Below, one piece after another: positions 8,552 through 19,883 of a stretch of DNA of 64,000 nt. The DNA comes from Nothopassalora personata. Its lineage: Eukaryota; Ascomycota; Dothideomycetes; Mycosphaerellales; Mycosphaerellaceae. Positions within the stretch are counted from its first letter, which is position 1; each line of letters starts with the position of its first letter. The stretch lies in the NCBI GenBank assembly GCA_033816765.1, contig CM066287.1, positions 6,014,001 through 6,078,000 on the forward strand, in the 5' to 3' direction. A program made the translations under genes and the position numbers. A model generated the notes under the pieces. That model ran no database searches and was not told where the DNA came from. It was given only the letters and a program-made list of their open reading frames with translations.

Positions 8552-11356
8552 ATGGCACCTAGTCCTACGCAACCGACTCCTCCCTCGTCCACATCCTCGA
8601 CCAACGGAGCCTCACCCGATGGTCAGCCATATCGCATTGTCAGGAAACGCAACAGAATACCGTTGTCATGTGCGCCGTGCAGGCATCGCAAGCTGAAGTG
8701 CAATCGTGGTCACCCGTGCGATAACTGCTCGAAACGAGGAGATATTGCTGCCTGTAGCTATGCGGCGCCTGGGAACCGTAAGAAGGCCGGCGCCAATGGA
8801 GTGAACCAGTCGCCGGATGACATGCAAAATCGTATCGACAGGCTCGAGGGGTTGGTCTTGTCACTGATGACCAGTGCATCACAATCAGGTGGAACAGCTG
8901 CTGCGCAAGCTGCGATCAATGGCAGCCGCAGTAACAGCCTGAGCACTGGATCCGAGATCAAGTTGGATGCGGCAGGTGCAGACATGATTCCCGAGGAAGG
9001 AGAGCCCAGAGAGGATGAGAGCGAGGTTGATCAAATCTCACGCGGTGTGGGCATAATGAAGATGCAAGACGGCAAAGCCGTATACGCATCGGACGCGCAC
9101 TGGTATGCCCTCCTCGGGGAGATTGCAGAGGTCAAGAATTACTTCAACAGCCATAAGGAGGACTACAAGAACCACATGGCCAAGGTGCAGGCTGCCAAAG
9201 CGGATGAGAGCCCAGGAACGGCCTTCCTCCTGCAAGGACCGGCGGCCAAGGACAAATCTGAGCTTCTGGCCGCATTTCCGTCCAAGGCAGATGCAGATCG
9301 ACTCATTGCGCGGTATTTCAATGCCTATGACCCTTCTGTGCACATAGTCCATGGTCCTTCGTTTCAGAAACAGTATGACAAGCACTGGCTGGATCCTGGT
9401 GAAACCTCTGTCATTTGGCTCGGGATGTGCTTCGCCATGATGACTCTGGCACTACAGTCATACCATAGAGCGGGTGACGAACCGCCAGAGTATCGAGGTC
9501 GATCGCTAGAAGTGTCACATCAGCATCGAAGACACACGGCGCAGTGTTTGCTACTCGGAGACATGACACAGCCCAATCCTCAGACGTTGGAGACACTCAT
9601 TTTACACGTGCAAGCCGAGTACGGCCGAAGCAGAGATGCTGAGCCTGGTGTGCTGTTGATGACGGGACTCTGTGTAAGACTGGCCATGCGTATGGGATAC
9701 CACAGAGATCCAGCACCTCATCCCGCCATTAGTCCGTTCCAAGGTGAAATACGGCGACGTGTCTGGACCTTTGTGCGGCAATGCGATCTGCTTATTTCTT
9801 TCCAATTCGGGCTGCCGGCAATGATCAGGTAAGCTCAGGTACAGAAGCCATAGTGCGACATGAGACACACTCGACGCGCATGGCTGCTGCTCTGAGACAC
9901 ACCTAGGCTAACCTATCCCAGGTCTGACCACATAGATACTGAGATGCCACGGAATCTTTACGATGACGAGCTATACGAGGACATGAAATCACTGCCGCCT
10001 TCACGGCCTGCATTCGAAGCGACTCCAATGTCGTATATGATCACGAAGGCGAGGATGACCTTTCTCTTTGGGCGTATTGTGGAGCGCGCGCAGTCGGTCA
10101 CGAACCCGCCTGCATATGAAGAGACTCTCAAGTTCGACTCGGAGCTCAGGGAGATGCGCTCGCAACATCCGCCTTTGCTACAAATGCGTTCATTCCAGGA
10201 GTCGGCACGAGATCCTGCAAACCTGATCATGCAGCGGTTGGGCCTTGAGATGGTGTACCTGCGTTCACTATTCGTACTGCATAGACGTTTCATATCTCGA
10301 GGTCGGGAAACCCCAAGATATGCGTACTCGAGAAGAACCTGCTTAGATGCCTCGATGGAACTCTTGAATCACCAAGCCACACTGCATCGCGAATCCCAGC
10401 CTGGAGGCCGTTTACGCTCGGTCAAATGGTATATCTCTTCCCTCACCACACATGACTTTCTGCTTGCCGCGATGTTGGTGTGCCTAGATCTCTACCACAC
10501 TGCCGAGGCCGAGCGCAATGGGCGGACCACCGGCTTTCCCAGCTCGCCGCTGATGCCTGATCACTATGATGAAGGCCGGCGAGAGCAGATGATGCAAGCA
10601 GTCGAGCACTGTATCATCATTTGGGAATCAGTTCGTGATCAGAGCATGGAAGCTTACAAGGCGAGCGTGGCACTGCGGGTTATGGTCGAGAAGCTGAAAG
10701 CCCATCAAAGTGGACAGAAAGCAACGGCAGCGTACCCGCAGCAGCAGTCAGGACTTCCCTACCAGCGAGGGCCCAATTTCGGCATATTTCCCAACGGCAA
10801 TGTCTCGGATGTCAATACAGACGATCTGCCTCCGGAGCAGTCAGCTGCGATGACTTTGGGAATGCTCTCGTCCGGAGGCGTGTCGCCGAGCCCTAACTTC
10901 GGTCTGAACCTGAACCACATGACTCCCGGACCAGAGAAGCAATCTTACCCTGCGACCATGGCAGCACTGCTGAATGATCCAATGACCGAGCGAACTGGGT
11001 TCACACCACAGTACTCTGGGCCAGGTACCAGCTCCACAAATTCCAACGGCATCACTGGTGCCGCCAGTCCCATAAGCCAAATGCTGGGACAAAGTGGCAG
11101 CTTCATGGGTATGGATGGCTTGGGTGGAGGGGACATTGACTGGGTAAGTCGACCTTGGACTTTGTGAGAAGCATCAACGACTGACCATCTACAGGGCGCA
11201 TGGGATTCATACATACAAGGCACCAACACGAGCGGCATAGACGCTTCACAAATGTGGCCTTTGGCCTTCGATCTAGCCATGGACACCGGTGGCCAGCAAG
11301 GCCAACAGAACAGCGGAAACGGGGGCTTCATGGGCGCTACTACCGAGGGAATATGA
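8552..11356 (+). CDS. Zn2Cys6 transcription factor with fungal_trans domain
   Basis: Exons 8552-9828, 9922-11143 and 11195-11356 give 886 residues. The zinc cluster is at residues 40-68 with Cys at 40, 43, 50, 56, 59 and 68 (C2C6C5C2C8C), preceded by a basic RKRNR. A short coiled-coil-like linker (MQNRIDRLEGLVLSLM) follows, as expected for dimeric binding to CGG half-sites. The middle section (residues about 250-600) fits the fungal-specific transcription factor domain; the conserved region around FQGEIRRRVWTFV is typical. The C-terminus is Gly/Gln/Asn-rich and may activate transcription. The target genes are unknown. The start is the first ATG with good context. Confidence 0.93.
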
Positions 11357-11590
11357 TGTAATAAATGTTGCCAGCGAGCGCACGAGTAGGGCAGTATAGA
11401 TGCACTGAAAGCTCTTTCCACCCGGGGTGGTATGCCTGGTTGCTTTGCAGCACACCTGCACTTTGCTCACTTCACTTGCAGCAGGAAACTTGTGCATTAG
11501 CGTGTAAACAAGGGCCTGTGCGGCGTGAATTGCACAAAGCGCTTCCTGCTTTGGAAACAACACTCTCTTCCACACATCACACCACCCACC

Positions 11591-14171
11591 ATGGAGTGCC
11601 ACGACCTCGACCTCGCACCGCCCAACTGCCTCCGCGGCTTCCTTTGCCCAGGTGCGCGCGATGCAATGCCACCACAGTTCTGTATACCGGAACCAGCCTG
11701 CTACATTTGCCGCCTAAGCGGCCAGGTTTGCCACCAACCGCAAGGACGCTTCGAGCCTACCATCTGTGGAAACGGCCAATACTGCCCGGGGGGCACAGAA
11801 CAGATACAGTGTGCTCGAGGCACCTTCTGCCCGCAAGGCTCGTACAAGCCTACACCATGCTCACTAGGAGCATATTGTCCACCAGGAAGTGCGCGTCAAG
11901 TAGAGCTACTACCACTGTACCTCGTCATCGCCTTCTACGCCACACTGGCACCCGCCGTCCTGCTTCTCTACACCCGCCAACGTCGAAGCACCACGCGCGC
12001 TCCACCAGCCGAAGTCGACGTGCCACTCTCCACCAACGGACGATTCACCCTATACGACCCATTCGCACCTCTGCTTCTCCCAATACGCGACCGACGCATC
12101 CGCCGCTGGGGCATCATGACGGACAACGACTCACCCCAAAGCACACTCAGAGCTAGCGAGGACGACACACCCATCGGCACCACGGAATCCTCACCAGAGC
12201 AGGAGCGATTCATCAAGTCGTTGAAGAAGGCCATTAGAAACAACACTGTCGGCATGAGCTTCTCGTTCCGCCATCTCCGCTACATCAAGAAGGGCAAAGC
12301 CATCATCAACGGCATCACCGGATCAATACCAGCTGGCAGCTTTGTAGGACTCATGGGCGGCTCAGGCGCCGGCAAGTCCACCTTCGTCAACCTGATGATG
12401 GGCCGTTTGCAACCGACGACCGGAGCGATCGGCATCAACAACCACTACAACATGAAAGCCTACAGAAAGCTCATCGGTTTCGTTCCACAAGACGACGTAC
12501 TGCTCCCCGAGCTCACCGTCCGCGAGAACATCCTACACTCCGCCCGGGTCCGCCTGCCATCCACCTGGAACCCCGCTGACATCGAAGAACACGTAAGTGC
12601 CCTGTACCACTGCCTTTCGAGCTCATACTGACAGTTCCTTCTGCAGGTCGACGCTTTGATCGCTTGCCTCGGCCTTACACACGTCAAAGAATCTCAAGTC
12701 GGCGATGCCGAGAACCCAGTCATCTCGGGAGGCCAGCGTAAGCGCGTCAACATTGGTCTGGAACTTGCAGCTGCCCCCATGGCCATTTTCGCAGATGAAC
12801 CAACGTCTGGACTGGATTCCTCTACCGCAGGCAGCATCATCGATTTGCTCCGCAAGATCGGCAAGATTGGCATCACCATCGTCGCTGTCGTTCACCAGCC
12901 ACGCGAGCAGGTGTGTAACTCTGACTGCGCTTTCTTGAGACAGCCAAGGCTGACTCCTTCGCAGTTGTTTCGATCATTCGACAAGTCATTGCTCATGAAG
13001 AATGGAAAGATCGTCTACAGTGGAACCACCGAAGGCGCACAGCTTTGGTTCGACGAACAGGGATACGAGTTTCCAGACGGAGAGAATCCAGCGGACACAC
13101 TGATGGTACGTGACAGAACAGGACCAGTGGGTCGGACAGTGGTTTAGTGTTGGAGTTATGCATTGCACCACGCGCTAACACTTCATAGGACATCATAACT
13201 GGCAACGGCGAGCAGTACTACCTAGGAAACATCCCCCACAGCGACATAGACCTCATCGACCGATGGGAGAACCGCCCATTCGTCAATGCACGACGCGCCC
13301 AGCTCACCTTTGCGACCGTCCTTCCAGCCCAGCGCGGCGCACGTCGCCTCCCTCAGTTCCTCTTCTGCCTGCGTAGGGCCTTCCTGCAGCAGAGCCGCGC
13401 CGCCGTCTTCCTCGCTTTCGAAATCGCCACCGCTACACTAGCTGGTCTCCTCATCGGCCTAGCAACCAGCGGCTCGCAGGGGCATCTGTTCCGCGGGTTC
13501 TACCACCAGCCGTTTTTCCCACTCTCGAGCGCACCCGACTACACCACGGCGCCCCAATTCGCGCTCCTCAATGCTATAGCGATTGGATTTGCAACTGCGG
13601 CACCAGCTGTCGCTACCTTCACCACGGAAAAGCTCGTTTATCGCAGAGAGTCACGCGCCGGGCATTCGATCTCAGCATACTACCTTGGAAAGGTGGTGTC
13701 AAGCCTACCGCGCCTCACCCTCAGCAGCTACCACTTCACGATTGGCATGGTATTACCCGCTACACCACGCGCTGGCTTCATGTGGAGCTTTTTAACAATG
13801 ACTGCTTACTTTTGGGCTTTGCATGGATTGTGTAGCATAGTGCTGTCCTTTGCAAGCGGGAGAACGGCGCAATACTCGGGGCGCTGTCGTGCCTGGTGAT
13901 CGGCGCGTTGAGCGGCGTCGCGCCATCCCTCGCGAAGCTCAATTTCTGGCATATGGGGGTGCTGCTCAAGGTGATATCGCCAGGCATTTGGTTTGCGGAG
14001 GCGGTCGTCGCGTGTGAGATTGCTCAACAAGAGTATCTCTATAGGATCGACCTCGCTGCCAAGGGAATGGGCTTCAACTTTGGCCAGTATGCTACGGATG
14101 TGGGGATGGTGTTTGCTGTGGGCGCGGGATACCGTGCCATTGCACTGGTCCTACTGCTATGCTTCGCTTAG
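11591..14171 (+). CDS. ABCG-type half transporter with Cys-rich N-terminus, frameshifted
   Basis: Exons 11591-12592, 12647-12910, 12965-13105 and 13189-14171. The N-terminal 100 residues are Cys-rich (repeated CPxG units such as QYCPGG and TFCPQG), followed by one membrane segment near 105-125, as in Adp1-like ABCG proteins. The nucleotide-binding domain has Walker A GGSGAGKST (near 256-264), signature SGGQRKR (near 361), Walker B IFADEPTSGLD (near 381) and the H-loop VVHQP. The membrane domain follows. The frame breaks near 13,850: as printed it stops at 13,897-13,899, but the family-like KRENGAILGALS segment and the last membrane helices continue in another frame to 14171. One missing base in the TTT at 13,849-13,851 would explain this. 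Intact length would be about 796 residues. It ends 49 bp from convergent pirin. Confidence 0.85.
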
Positions 14172-14219
14172 ATTTGTTCTTTGAGAACATCGGCATATAT
14201 ACTAGAATACCACTAAGCT

Positions 14220-15344
14220 CTATCCCATAACCTTTCCAATCTCACTTGCCCAGCCCTCTGCTCTCTCAAAACCATTGGTGTATGTACCATAATCCATCAT
14301 GGCCTGCCTCACTTGCGACGCATCTGTCAAGACAAAAGGCCCATACTGTACAATTGGCTGGTCCAGAGGCATACCGGCCACAAGAATAAACCTCGCGCTC
14401 TCCGTCGCAGCAGCCGGCACCGAAGCAATGACTTGATCCCCCTTCTGCTCAAACACAGTATTGTGATACTGTCCAACTTCCTGGCTCGTGGCCCCGGTAT
14501 CCCACGTCGTCTTCCCCTCAAGCGTGTACGCGAAAGCATTCCAGCCCGCAGGCAGAGGCTGAACTACTCTACCGCCCGGCTGGACCGTCACATCAAGCAG
14601 CCAGACGGGCGTATACGCCAGTTCCTGAACGCTATCTACGCCTTGGGCTCGTCCGCTAATGACTTTGATCGAGACTCTTCCCCCGTCGGCCTTCGCCTCT
14701 GGAATCTCTTCCGCTCGGAGATCCCGATATCGTGGGTCGCAGGACTTGAGGTCTTGGGGGAGATCTACCCAGAGCTGCATCCCGACGTTGCTCGAACCCG
14801 TGCCGTCGTCGTGGGGCATTTCGGCGTGCACGATTCCTTTGCCGGCTGTCATGAATTGGAGGTCGCCGGCGTTGATGGTTCCTTTGTTGCCGGCGAAGTC
14901 TTCGTGGTCGACGGCGCCGGAGAGGAGGTACGTTATTGTTTCCTGCCCGCGGTGGGGGTGGTCGGGGAAGCCGGCGCCGGGTTGGATTGAGAAGTGATCT
15001 AGCATGAGGAAGGGGGTGAGGTTTCGTAGGCGCGGTGTGCCGATTGAGCGGCGGACTGTGGCGCCTGCTCCTTCGGATTGCTCGATGGCTTCGAAGACTT
15101 TCTGGATGCCTCGCGGCTTGGGATTCGTGGCATTGATACTGGGATCTTCTGGTGGGATGACTGGGAGTCCCACAAACTTTGTGTTCGATGCCATTGCTGT
15201 GGTATTCGTTCTGAAATTCCGCGTAAAGCTGTTGATTGTTGATGTCCTGAGGATTCCTCTCATGTACGCTGTAATCTGTTGTTGCTGGTAGATTGCTGCT
15301 GTTATCGCTGCTATGCTTACAAAAATGGAGAGAAGGAGCTTCAT
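14220..15344 (-). CDS. Pirin family protein
   Basis: The frame encodes 374 residues without introns. The pirin cupin motifs are present: FPDHPHRGQET with His129 and His131, then GIVHAEMP with His173 and Glu175, the expected iron ligands. Pirins are nuclear iron-binding cofactors or quercetin 2,3-dioxygenases; which applies here is unknown. The usual pirin begins about residue 50 here. The extra N-terminus has a hydrophobic stretch (residues 2-18) followed by a basic, Ser/Thr-rich segment from MRGILRTST that resembles a mitochondrial presequence. ATGs at residues 28 and 51 are possible alternative starts, so compartment is open. It is convergent with the ABC transporter gene. Confidence 0.93.
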   Translation of the reverse strand: MKLLLSIFVSIAAITAAIYQQQQITAYMRGILRTSTINSFTRNFRTNTTAMASNTKFVGLPVIPPEDPSINATNPKPRGIQKVFEAIEQSEGAGATVRRSIGTPRLRNLTPFLMLDHFSIQPGAGFPDHPHRGQETITYLLSGAVDHEDFAGNKGTINAGDLQFMTAGKGIVHAEMPHDDGTGSSNVGMQLWVDLPQDLKSCDPRYRDLRAEEIPEAKADGGRVSIKVISGRAQGVDSVQELAYTPVWLLDVTVQPGGRVVQPLPAGWNAFAYTLEGKTTWDTGATSQEVGQYHNTVFEQKGDQVIASVPAAATESARFILVAGMPLDQPIVQYGPFVLTDASQVRQAMMDYGTYTNGFERAEGWASEIGKVMG

Positions 15345-15894
15345 CAAGTCGTGGAAAGAAGAATTTATACTGTAGAGAAACGCATAGTGGAAACCGCATG
15401 AAGGGAAGAGAAGCTGTTAGTTATACCTTACACAGCATTGGAGAGCAAGATTTCCGTATCGGGGGTGTTTAGCGATGATTTTGAGCCACGTTCTTTGTGA
15501 GCTCAGATTTTGCCGTGATTTGCAAGGATTACGACATGGTCCGCCACGATCTTCGTGAAATGCTGCGAGCACCACCGACAGTGTTGAAGAGCTCGGAGCG
15601 AGGCGCGCGCAGCAATGCTTCGCACTTGTGGCTACAGCCATGTCATCGCGTCGATGTTGTAGCGATCAGCTCGACATCGGCGAGTTGTGCAGCAAGATCT
15701 GTATGGGAAATTATCTGTCTCGTATAACGAAGGGCCAGTGACCTCCAGTACCATCTCCGTCCGAGGCACACAGCACCCTTCTACATCCACCCAGCCCATC
15801 CGTGCAACCAGCACCTGCTCATCACCATCAAAGACCAGAAGCCACCTCGAGTCCCAGCCCAGAAAGACCCCAAAAGTCGGCCACAACGTCAACA
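15345..15894. other. Divergent promoter region
   Basis: A 550-bp gap between the divergent pirin and thioesterase genes. No conserved frame or RNA gene seen. Confidence 0.5.
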
Positions 15895-16522
15895 ATGTCC
15901 ACTGCAAAGTTCCCCGGCCAAGACGGCACCCTCACCCAATCCCAAGCAACAAAACTAATGCAATTCTTCATAACCTCCCACGCCCAATCCATCCCCAAAA
16001 CCAACTTCGACCGAGCCCTCTACGAGAACCTCCAAGTCGTAGCTTGCACAATTCTCGAACCAGGCCAGACCGCCAAGTCCACAATCCGCATCAAAGTCCC
16101 ACCAAACTACTCCAACCAACAAGAAGGGAAATCGCCCCGAACCACACATGGCGGAGCAATACGTGAGTCCCTCCAATCGACACAGAGAAACCCCTTCCAA
16201 TCTCGGCATCCTAATCTCACCTTCGTTAGCACTGTTCTTCGACCTCCCCACCAGCATCACCATCGTGGCGTGTAATTTTCCCAACTGGGAATCGACGGGA
16301 ATGACGAGGCGATTGGATGTGACGTATTTGAAACCGCCGGTGGAGGGGGATGATTTGGTCCTGGAAAGTGAGGTCTTGAGTATTGGGAAGCGGTTAGCGA
16401 CGATAAGGGGTGTGTTGAGGAGGGAGAGGGATGGGGTTGTGTTGGCGGTTTGTCAGCATGATAAGTATATGGGGGATCGGGCGCATTATGTTGGGGGGAA
16501 GTGGGATGTTAGTAAATTGTAG
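15895..16522 (+). CDS. Hotdog-fold thioesterase (4HBT/PaaI-like)
   Basis: Exons 15895-16162 and 16230-16522 (67-nt intron) give 186 residues. The splice joins the conserved helix as THGGAIPLFFDLPTS, matching the HGGxxxxLxD motif of PaaI/ACOT13-like hotdog thioesterases, where this helix carries the catalytic Asp and the active-site backbone. The C-terminal half has the expected beta strands (RRLDVTYLKP, GKRLATIRGVL, LAVCQHDKYMG). The likely reaction is hydrolysis of an acyl-CoA; the substrate is not predictable. No clear targeting signal. It is convergent with PRP4, with 56 bp between the stops. Confidence 0.87.
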
Positions 16523-16578
16523 TGGAGTGGGGAAGGAAAGGTGAATTCTGAGCTTGGGGAAAATCTTTCATTGAATGG

Positions 16579-18342
16579 TTATATGCCACTTCCATCGTTG
16601 CGCGCCCAGAGTTTTACGGTTCTGTCTCGCCCGCACGAGGCTATGCAGCTTGCGTCGGCTGTGACGTCGACGGAGAGGACTGTGCCGTCGTGGCCGCTGA
16701 GGGAGTTGCAGGGTGCCCAGTCGTCTGCGGAGAAGATGTTGACGGCCTTATCGAAGCCGGAGCTGACGATGAAGGTGCCGGCTTTCTTGGGTTGGACGGT
16801 GTCGTGTTCTTCGCTGTCGCCGTTGGTCATGGTCGTGTCGGCTTGTGTTCGTTGGCCGGAGAGTGGGCCGTCTGTGCCTTTAAACCATCTCAGATCCGAT
16901 ACGCCGCCGATGTGGGCACCGATGCTAGCTGTCTCGCGTACTGCACGCAGATCCCAGCACTTGGCGAAGCTGTCCGCGCTGCCGGTCATCACTCGTGTGC
17001 CGTCGCTGGCCCAGTCGAGGGCGTGTATGGGCGCGACATGGCTGTCCAGCAGCATGACCGTTCTGCCTGTTCGCATGTCCCAGATGCGGCCGATGGAGTC
17101 CAGGCCAGCCGATGCGATCAAGCTGCCATCCTCGTTGAAGCTTACTGTGTAGACCTCCTTACTGTGCCCTTCCTGCAGTAGAAGCTCCTTGGTTGTGTTG
17201 ACATCCCATAACCGCCAAGTCGTGTCGTAGCTTGCACTCGCTAGATATCGTCCTGAAGGGTGGAACTCTGCTCTGACGACTCTGGCGCCATGACCGCTGA
17301 GAGAAGCGATGGGCGTGTCTTGCTGTAACGACCACAGGTGAATCTCTCCATCCTGTGCAGCTGTGGCCAGATTCACGCTCTCTGCTGAAACGTTCGATTC
17401 AGGCAGAGTTGCACCTGGGTACCAGCTAATGCCACCAATCATGCCCTTGTGTCCTCGCAATGTAGTCGTCGCCGTCAGAGTCGAGCGGTCCAGCAGCTTG
17501 ACACTACCTCCCCAATCTCCAGACGCTATCGTCTGCCCATCCGGCGAGAATCGCACTATGCTGACAGGTCTTTCGCTCGCGATTTCACTTCCTTGCAACT
17601 CAATGTCCTTCAGCTTCTCCTTGATCGCTTTCCGATGCTGGACATGCGTAGCGACCGGTATTTTGCTCTCCGCCCTCTGGTGTGCCAGTCGTTGCTTTGC
17701 CCGGGGTAGTGAAAACTGGGCTATATCGCGCCTCGCAGCTAGCAGATCCTGGCTTCCTTCAATGTAGAACTCTCCCTCTTCGTCGCCGGCATCATCCCCC
17801 TCGTCTACATCAGCCATAGACTCATCTTGGTCAGCTCCGCCTTCTTGTTCGCTCAGCATCAATGCGCGTAATCGATCTCGCCTGTCCTCCTTGCGCTCGC
17901 CGAAAAGTGTGATGGGTTCGCGTCGTGCTCGCAGTTCGGTGCGCACTCGTTGGTCATCGGTGGGAACTGCTAGGGCGGCTGCTCGTCGCTTTCGCGCGAA
18001 GTCGCCCAGTACTGAGGCTGCATGTTGGGAGGGTTCGCCTGACGCGGATGGGATGTGGTAGTTGGTGTCGAGGGCTGGTGCCCAGTCAGAGAGATGGACA
18101 TGTGCTGGTGTTGTGGAGGTGAGTACTCACGTATGTCTGCGATACTAATGCCTTGATCTTCCTGCCAGTCAAAGCATCAGTCAGCCGTTCCGTGTCTGTC
18201 CAAGTGTCGAGGTCTGGCAAGGCGTGTGAATATTATCATACATTATATAATCGCTTGCTCGTGGGGCTGGTGTGGGCTGTCTGCTTACCTGTTTCTGCTC
18301 GTCCTCCTCGACATACGCCTGTCGCGCCGGGTGCATCGACAT
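16579..18342 (-). CDS. PRP4: U4/U6 snRNP WD40 protein PRP4
   Basis: Three exons on the minus strand: 18342-18289, 18161-18131 (31 nt) and 18074-16579, giving 526 residues. Prp4 binds Prp3 in the U4/U6.U5 tri-snRNP. The N-terminal part contains the conserved basic helix ARKRRAAALAVPTDD leading into the PRP4-specific EPITLFGE segment. Seven or so WD40 repeats fill the C-terminal two thirds, with GHKGMIGG, GHGARVVR, GHSKEVYT and GHDGTVLS as repeat starts and LW/IWD-type ends. Intron 2 is taken as 56 nt with a CTGAC branch site; an acceptor 30 nt earlier would be in frame but makes only a 26-nt intron. The two 5' exons rest on splice signals and phase. Confidence 0.9.
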
Positions 18343-18683
18343 GTTGGAGGCGTATCGGACAGTAGTATTGACTGGTATTTTACTTTCGTGAAGCTTTGCA
18401 GAACACCTGCACGTTCACACGCCTCGCGTGGTGTTGAAAATAAGGTTGCAGCAAAAAGTATTCTCAGGTAGAATATAGAACTAGCGCGACCAGCTCCGTC
18501 ATTTCATCACATTGGCAGACAAAGTACCCAGTGATACCGCTCCCTCTTCTTTGCTGCTGCCCTCTCACGCTCCTGAGCCTCACCACCTCCCGACCATCTC
18601 CATTCCACGTCCAATGGCTTCATGATGTTGTTCACCAGCGTTGTGATTAGCTACATTCTGTTGCAGGAAGTCGCTGAGCTGCA
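18343..18683. promoter_or_regulatory. Divergent promoter PRP4 / PTC7-like
   Basis: 341 bp separate the two divergent start codons, so both promoters must share this space. No individual element was assigned. Confidence 0.5.
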
Positions 18684-19883
18684 ATGTCAGCCCCCCTTCG
18701 CTCCTTGCTCGTAAACAGGCGCACATCAGGTCTGACTTCCGCAGCCTCGCGCCTTATTACGCCCCGTTCTATGCCGGCGAGCCACTCGTACCTGTACTCC
18801 ACCGGCACCGATGCGACCTCCTTCACCTACCGACTTGCTGCAGCATCCTCCCCCAAACGAGCCCCTCCTCCGCGCCAGCCTCAGCACGGCAAACACTACT
18901 GGAACTATGCGTCCACACACGTGAACCCTTCGCCACCGTACTTGCGATCGACGAAACCAGAGTCTGGTGAAGACGCCTTTTTTGCGACAACAATTGGTGG
19001 TAGCCCGTACAACGTAGCGTTCGGCTTGGCAGATGGGGTGGGAGGATGGCAAGACCAGGGCGTTGACCCGTCAGAGTATAGTCAGGCACTGTGTGGCCTT
19101 ATGGCAGGGTCGGCCAACATCCACCAAGGACAAGAACACAAAGGCCCCGTGATGAAGCCACAGGCGTTGCTGCAAACGGCGTACGATGCTGTCATGTCCA
19201 ACCCTCGCATTGCAGCTGGAGGATGCACTGCTAGTCTCGCCGTAGCGGACAAGACGGGCAACGTAGAAACGGCAAACTTGGGCGACTCAGGCTATCTCAT
19301 CTTTGGTCCTGGGAAGGTGGCACACCGTTCCGACGTGCAGACCCACGCCTTCAACACGCCATATCAGCTGTCGAAAGTGCCGGCCAAGATGCAGGCTCAG
19401 TATGCCATCTTTGGTGGTCAAACGCATTTCAGCGAGACGCCAAACGAGGCTAACGTCGACAACCACCAACTCAAACACGGTGACATCGTTCTGTTTGCAA
19501 CAGACGGCGTTTGGGACAACCTTTCTGCTCAGGATACCCTCCAAGTCGTGGCTCGCGTGATGGAAGAAGGTGGATACTGGTTCAAGTCACCTGAAGGTGC
19601 AGAGACCATGCTCAATGACACACTCATCCAATCTCTGCCTCGGACGATAGATGACAAAGTCAAGGACACGTATCTGCCCGGCCAGATTGCCGCTGCAGTG
19701 ATGCGAGAAGCGAAGATTGCCGGACTGGACAGAAGACGAGAAGGGCCTTTCGCGAGGGAGGTCAAAGCGCGATACCCTCAAGAAGGATGGGAAGGTGGCA
19801 AGCCAGACGACATTGCTGTTGTTGTGTGCATTGCCGTTGAAGAGGGCTCGGGTGTCGACAAGCCCATCAACGCCAAGCTCTAA
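18684..19883 (+). CDS. PTC7: Mitochondrial PP2C phosphatase (PTC7-like)
   Basis: 399 residues, intronless. PP2C motifs in the order and spacing of the Ptc7 branch: GEDAFF (95-100), ADGVGGW (116-122), a GCTASL strand, NLGDSGYLIF, FATDGVWDN and GKPDDIAVVV, supplying the metal-binding aspartates. The N-terminus (about 60 residues) is rich in Arg, Ser and Ala with no acidic residues at first, a good mitochondrial presequence. In yeast Ptc7 dephosphorylates Coq7 and other matrix proteins, which supports a role in ubiquinone regulation here by homology. It shares a short promoter region with PRP4. Confidence 0.92.
   Translation: MSAPLRSLLVNRRTSGLTSAASRLITPRSMPASHSYLYSTGTDATSFTYRLAAASSPKRAPPPRQPQHGKHYWNYASTHVNPSPPYLRSTKPESGEDAFFATTIGGSPYNVAFGLADGVGGWQDQGVDPSEYSQALCGLMAGSANIHQGQEHKGPVMKPQALLQTAYDAVMSNPRIAAGGCTASLAVADKTGNVETANLGDSGYLIFGPGKVAHRSDVQTHAFNTPYQLSKVPAKMQAQYAIFGGQTHFSETPNEANVDNHQLKHGDIVLFATDGVWDNLSAQDTLQVVARVMEEGGYWFKSPEGAETMLNDTLIQSLPRTIDDKVKDTYLPGQIAAAVMREAKIAGLDRRREGPFAREVKARYPQEGWEGGKPDDIAVVVCIAVEEGSGVDKPINAKL

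Noticed and set aside
13837..13856. Intron ending at 13,856 to explain the ABC transporter break
   Set aside because: No donor at a suitable distance without losing coding sequence for a conserved membrane helix; one missing base is simpler.
18105..18130. 26-nt intron in PRP4
   Set aside because: Too short for normal splicing; the 56-nt alternative has a branch site and correct phase.
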